Shown piece by piece: positions 7,035-9,636 of a stretch of DNA of 9,636 nucleotides. How positions within the stretch are numbered: position 1 is the first letter of the stretch; each line of letters starts with the position of its first letter. Origin of the DNA: Solirubrobacterales bacterium (GTDB lineage: Bacteria; Actinomycetota; Thermoleophilia; Solirubrobacterales; Solirubrobacteraceae). The position numbers and the translations under genes are program-made. The stretch spans positions 1,158 through 10,793 of the forward strand of contig JACRMD010000003.1 in NCBI GenBank assembly GCA_016215085.1, given 5' to 3'. Below the pieces are notes generated by a model, which worked only from the letters and a program-made list of their open reading frames with translations, did not search any database and was not told where the DNA came from.

Positions 7035-7271
7035 CTAGTGCTCGTCCGCGTGGTGGACCGGCAGCGCCTCGATGTCGCGGCGCGTGTCGGCGATCCACCG
7101 GGCGATCGTGGCCACCGACAGGATGCCGCCGGCGATGACGAGCACGATCGAGAACGTCAGGCCGATCAGCAGCGTCGTGATGCCGATCGTCAGCAGCAGC
7201 GGCTGGATGGAGCCGCCGGGGAGGTGGATCTCCTCGCCGGCGGGCGGGATCTGGCGATCGACCGGGCTCAT
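7035..7271 (-). CDS. Small two-helix cytochrome oxidase-associated protein (subunit IV-like)
   Basis: A 78-residue protein with an N-terminal stretch containing EEIHLPGGSIQPLLLTIG (residues 13-30) that runs into two closely spaced membrane helices (about 22-40 and 43-60). It ends in a charged tail, ARWIADTRRDIEAL, and a His/Asp-rich end. The HLPxxSxxPLLLxxG entry into a helix is, as I recall, seen in short subunit IV-type polypeptides or C-terminal extensions of oxidases of Gram-positive bacteria. The exact family cannot be fixed without a search. Its ATG overlaps the TGA of the 36-residue gene as ATGA, so the two are translationally coupled. It is the last gene of the second cox operon and ends at a hairpin. 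The likely role is a small structural or assembly subunit of the A1-type enzyme. Confidence 0.75.
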   Translation of the reverse strand: MSPVDRQIPPAGEEIHLPGGSIQPLLLTIGITTLLIGLTFSIVLVIAGGILSVATIARWIADTRRDIEALPVHHADEH

Positions 7272-7378
7272 GCGACGTAGATGGCCGCGGCGACGAAGCT
7301 CATGCCGAACATGAAGAAGCAGAGCGCGGCGGTGATGAGGCCGGAGCGGACGTTCTTGCGGGCGAGGTTGCGGTCCAT
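7268..7378 (-). CDS. 36-residue single-helix membrane protein, possible oxidase assembly factor
   Basis: Reading leftward, ATG at 7378-7376 opens a 36-codon frame that ends TGA at 7270-7268; an in-frame TGA three codons upstream excludes a longer start. The product begins MDRNLARKNVRSGLI and is then one helix (about 12-34) containing CFFMFGMSFVAAAIYVA. The basic N-terminus, then N-x-R-(S/T)-G-L-(I), then a helix with a Met/Gly core, resembles two things. One is the very short cytochrome oxidase small assembly proteins of proteobacteria. The other is the N-terminal anchor of the copper chaperone Cox11/CtaG (compare its M-x-G-L-x-Y-A-A-V-P-L-Y). The resemblance is from memory and over few residues. 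The 4-base ATGA overlap with the following cox-associated gene and the 47-base gap after ctaB place it in the operon. No strong Shine-Dalgarno sequence is seen. Confidence 0.66.
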   Translation of the reverse strand: MDRNLARKNVRSGLITAALCFFMFGMSFVAAAIYVA

Positions 7379-7425
7379 TGCGGGTCAGATCATCCCAGGA
7401 TCGAGGGCTTCGGGCGTTGCGGCGG

Positions 7426-8319
7426 CTACAGCCGCGAGTCGACCACCATCGCGCCGAACAGCAGCGCGAGATAGGCCAGCGAGAAGAGGTAGACGCGAAG
7501 GGCGGTGCGGCGGTCCGCGCGGCGCGGCAGCAGCACCGCGCCGGCGAGGAACGCGCCGCCCAGCAGCAGCGAGGCGACGAGGTAGAAGGCGCCCAGGCCG
7601 CCGGCGCAGAACGGCAGCTGCGTCACGGCGTAGAGCAGCACCGTGTAGAGCACGATCTGGCGCCGCGTCTCGGCCTCGCCGCGGACGACCGGCAGCATCG
7701 GGACGCCGACGCGCGCGTACTCGTCCTTCATCAGCAGCGAGAGCGCCCAGAAGTGCGGCGGCGTCCAGAAGAAGACGATCGCGAAGAGGTAGACCGGCAG
7801 GCCCTCGAGCCCGCCCGTGACGGCCGCCCAGCCGACCAGCGGCGGCACGGCGCCCGCGGCGCCGCCCCACACGATGTTCTGCCACGTCCGGCGCTTGAGC
7901 CAGACGGTGTACATGATCGTGTAGCCCACGAAGCCCGAGAACGACAGCGCGGCGGCCAGCGGGTTGGTCGTCAGCAGCAGCCAGGCGACCGACAGCGCGC
8001 CGAGCGCGAGGCCGTAGCCCAGGGCGAAGCCGGGGGAGATGCGGCCCGACGGGACCGGCCGCGTGGCGGTGCGGGCCATGGCCGCGTCGATGTCGCGGTC
8101 GTACCAGTGGTTCACCGCGCCGGCGCCGCCCGCCGACAGGTAGCCGCCGACGCACGTCGCCAGGACGAGCCCCACGGAGGGCTCGCCGGCGAGCAGCATG
8201 GTCGTCACCGTCGTGAAGAGCAGCAGCAGCTGGACCTTGGGTTTCGTCAGCGTGACGAGGTCCGCGAGCAGCTGGCGCGTGCCCGGCGCGGCGAGCGCGG
8301 TGGCGCGACTGGCCTCCAT
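7426..8319 (-). CDS. ctaB: Protoheme IX farnesyltransferase (heme O synthase)
   Basis: A 297-residue UbiA-superfamily membrane prenyltransferase (CtaB/CyoE). It transfers farnesyl diphosphate to protoheme to make heme O, which CtaA then converts to heme A for aa3 oxidases. Seen: TKPKVQLLLLFT at the first helix; the first Asp-rich motif N70-x3-D74-x3-D78 (NHWYDRDID) followed by MARTATRPVPSG; YTVWLKRRTWQNIVWGGAAG (137-156), typical of heme O synthases; WTPPHFWALSL (185-195); and the second Asp-containing loop KDEYARVGVPMLPVV (198-212). About nine helices are predicted, and the length is normal for the family. ATG at 8319 lies 18 bases after the ctaD stop, so it is in the same operon. The gap has GGGGTAGGG but no ideally placed Shine-Dalgarno sequence. 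As the only heme O synthase here, it could serve both oxidases; ctaA is not in the window. Confidence 0.96.
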   Translation of the reverse strand: MEASRATALAAPGTRQLLADLVTLTKPKVQLLLLFTTVTTMLLAGEPSVGLVLATCVGGYLSAGGAGAVNHWYDRDIDAAMARTATRPVPSGRISPGFALGYGLALGALSVAWLLLTTNPLAAALSFSGFVGYTIMYTVWLKRRTWQNIVWGGAAGAVPPLVGWAAVTGGLEGLPVYLFAIVFFWTPPHFWALSLLMKDEYARVGVPMLPVVRGEAETRRQIVLYTVLLYAVTQLPFCAGGLGAFYLVASLLLGGAFLAGAVLLPRRADRRTALRVYLFSLAYLALLFGAMVVDSRL

Positions 8320-8337
8320 GGGGAGGGGACCCTACCC

Positions 8338-9636
8338 CTAGTGTCCGGCGATCCGCTGCGCCTCGACCTCGGCCGGGGCGGCGGCGGCGTACGCGTCGCC
8401 CGACTGGGCCAGCACCTGGCGGCGGATGTCCTTCATCGGCTCCACCGAGCGGATGCGGGGCACCGCGTCGAAGTTGTTGACCGGCGGCGGCGACTGGGTG
8501 AACCACTCCAGCGTGTTCCCCTTCCAGGGATCCGGGCCCGCGATCGCGCCCTTCTTCACCGACCGGGCGACGTTGATGATCGTCATCAGGACGCCGAGCG
8601 CCAGGATGAACGAGCCGATCGTCGAGATCAGGTTCAGGATCGCCAGGTCGCGGATGTCCGGGTACTCGTAGATGCGCCGCGGCATGCCCTCCATGCCGGC
8701 CGAGTGCTGGACCAGGAACGTCGTCCAGAAGCCGATGAGCGTGAGCGCGAAGCTGACCTTGCCCAGGGCCTCGCTCAGCAGCCGGCCGGTGATCTTCGGG
8801 AACCAGTAGTAGATCCCGGCGAAGACGCCGAACACCGCGCCGCCCATCAGGACGTAGTGGAAGTGCGCGACGACGAAGTACGTGTCGTGCAGCTGCCAGT
8901 CGACCGGGAAGACGGCGACGAAGATGCCGGTGATGCCGCCCAGCAGGAACGTGGCGATGAAGCCGACGCAGAAGAGCAGGGCGGTCGTGTACTCGATCGT
9001 GCCGCGCCACAGCGTCGCGATCCAGTTGAAGATCTTGACGCCCGTCGGCACGGCGATCAGGAACGAGCCGAGCATGAAGAACACGAGCACGAGCGACGGG
9101 CTCGGCGTCGTGAACATGTGGTGGGCCCACACGAGCATGCCCAGGAAGGCGATGACGACCGTCGCCGAGGCGACCGCCTTGTAGCCGAAGATCGGCTTGC
9201 GGGCGAAGACCGGCAGGACCTCGGAGATGATGCCGAACGCCGGCAGCACCATGATGTACACCTCGGGGTGCCCGAAGAACCAGAAGAGGTGCTGCCACAG
9301 CAGCGGCGAGCCGCCGTTGGCCGGGTCGTAGAAGTGCGTGCCGAAGTGGCGGTCGGTCAGCAGCAGCGTCACGCCGCCCGCGATGACCGGCAGGGCCAGA
9401 ATCAGCAGGATCGAGTACGTGAGGATCGCCCAGACGAACAGCGGCAGGCGGCCCCAGCCCATGCCGGGCGCGCGCATGTTGGCGATCGTCGCGTAGAAGT
9501 TGATCGAGCCCACCAGCGAGCTGATGCCGGTGAGGTGGATCAGGAAGATCCAGGCGTCGACGCCGCCCGAGGGCAGGTAGTCGTTGTCGCTCAGCGGGGC
9601 GTAGCACGTCCAGCCGCACTCCGGCGGGCTGAAGAA
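8338..9636 (-). CDS. ctaD: Cytochrome c oxidase subunit I, A1-like (GHPEV) type (5' partial)
   Basis: The gene runs open to the right edge; 432 residues are visible, and the missing N-terminus includes the helix with the first heme a ligand. Visible parts start in a periplasmic loop (CGWTCYAPLS). In visible numbering, CuB ligands are His123, His172 and His173 (WAHHMF), with cross-link Tyr127. The D-channel Glu125 (FFGHPEVYIMVLP) is present, as are K-channel Thr198 and Lys201 (PTGVKIFNW). Heme a3 His258 and heme a His260 lie in AHFHYVLMGG. All are as in canonical aa3 enzymes, so this is an A1-type proton-pumping oxidase, unlike the A2-like copy at 3000-4829. The C-terminus has LEWFTQSPPP and a variable Ala-rich tail. 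The GTG at 9513 is internal and is not the start. It is the upstream member of an operon with ctaB and two small membrane genes. Its subunit II and III partners are not in the window. Confidence 0.96.
   Translation of the reverse strand, partial: FFSPPECGWTCYAPLSDNDYLPSGGVDAWIFLIHLTGISSLVGSINFYATIANMRAPGMGWGRLPLFVWAILTYSILLILALPVIAGGVTLLLTDRHFGTHFYDPANGGSPLLWQHLFWFFGHPEVYIMVLPAFGIISEVLPVFARKPIFGYKAVASATVVIAFLGMLVWAHHMFTTPSPSLVLVFFMLGSFLIAVPTGVKIFNWIATLWRGTIEYTTALLFCVGFIATFLLGGITGIFVAVFPVDWQLHDTYFVVAHFHYVLMGGAVFGVFAGIYYWFPKITGRLLSEALGKVSFALTLIGFWTTFLVQHSAGMEGMPRRIYEYPDIRDLAILNLISTIGSFILALGVLMTIINVARSVKKGAIAGPDPWKGNTLEWFTQSPPPVNNFDAVPRIRSVEPMKDIRRQVLAQSGDAYAAAAPAEVEAQRIAGH

Noticed and set aside
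9511..9513. GTG at 9513 as the start of the right-hand ctaD
   Set aside because: The frame stays open to the window edge with 41 more codons encoding conserved subunit I sequence; this codon is an internal Val.
7385..9619. 744-codon minus-strand frame across ctaB and the right-hand ctaD
   Set aside because: It is a shifted frame over two well-conserved genes and its product is Arg/Pro-rich with no hydrophobic segments.

Overview
This is a GC-rich (roughly 70%) bacterial window with dense gene packing, GTG and ATG starts, and TAGGAT/TAGGGT-like -10 boxes. These fit a high-GC actinobacterium. The caa3-type subunit II, the DUF1269-like protein and the tandem stress-protein gene inside a cox operon make me favour the Thermoleophilia/Solirubrobacterales, but that placement is inference. 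Almost everything here concerns terminal respiration. No tRNA, rRNA, CRISPR array, transposon or phage gene was seen.

Layout. Positions 1-539 (+) hold the 3' end of a cytochrome c-cupredoxin fusion, followed by a run of inverted repeats. A DUF1269-like membrane protein (635-1114, +) and a 63-residue Cys/His protein (1155-1346, +) follow. A leftward operon then runs from 5932 to 1343: coxB (subunit II with fused cytochrome c), ctaD (subunit I), a tandem-domain universal-stress-like gene, coxC (subunit III), and a 51-residue single-helix protein that starts directly after the coxC stop. Upstream of coxB lie an AraC-type regulator (-) and a divergent two-CBS-domain protein (+). A second leftward oxidase operon fills the right side: ctaD (cut by the right edge), ctaB (heme O synthase), a 36-residue single-helix protein, and a 78-residue two-helix protein.

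How the genes work together. The two subunit I proteins belong to different classes of A-type heme-copper oxidase. The right-hand copy has the classic GHPEV motif (A1-like). The left-hand copy has YSHPAV in place of the D-channel glutamate (A2-like) and carries two extra N-terminal helices. CtaB supplies heme O, the precursor of heme A, and could serve both enzymes. The left-edge cytochrome c-cupredoxin protein is a plausible periplasmic electron carrier for them. The AraC and CBS proteins sit between the two operons and are candidate regulators by position only.

The most notable items are the A1/A2 pair, the stress-protein gene inside the A2 operon, the two very short membrane-protein genes (51 and 36 residues), the cytochrome c-cupredoxin fusion, and an apparently leaderless promoter for coxB.
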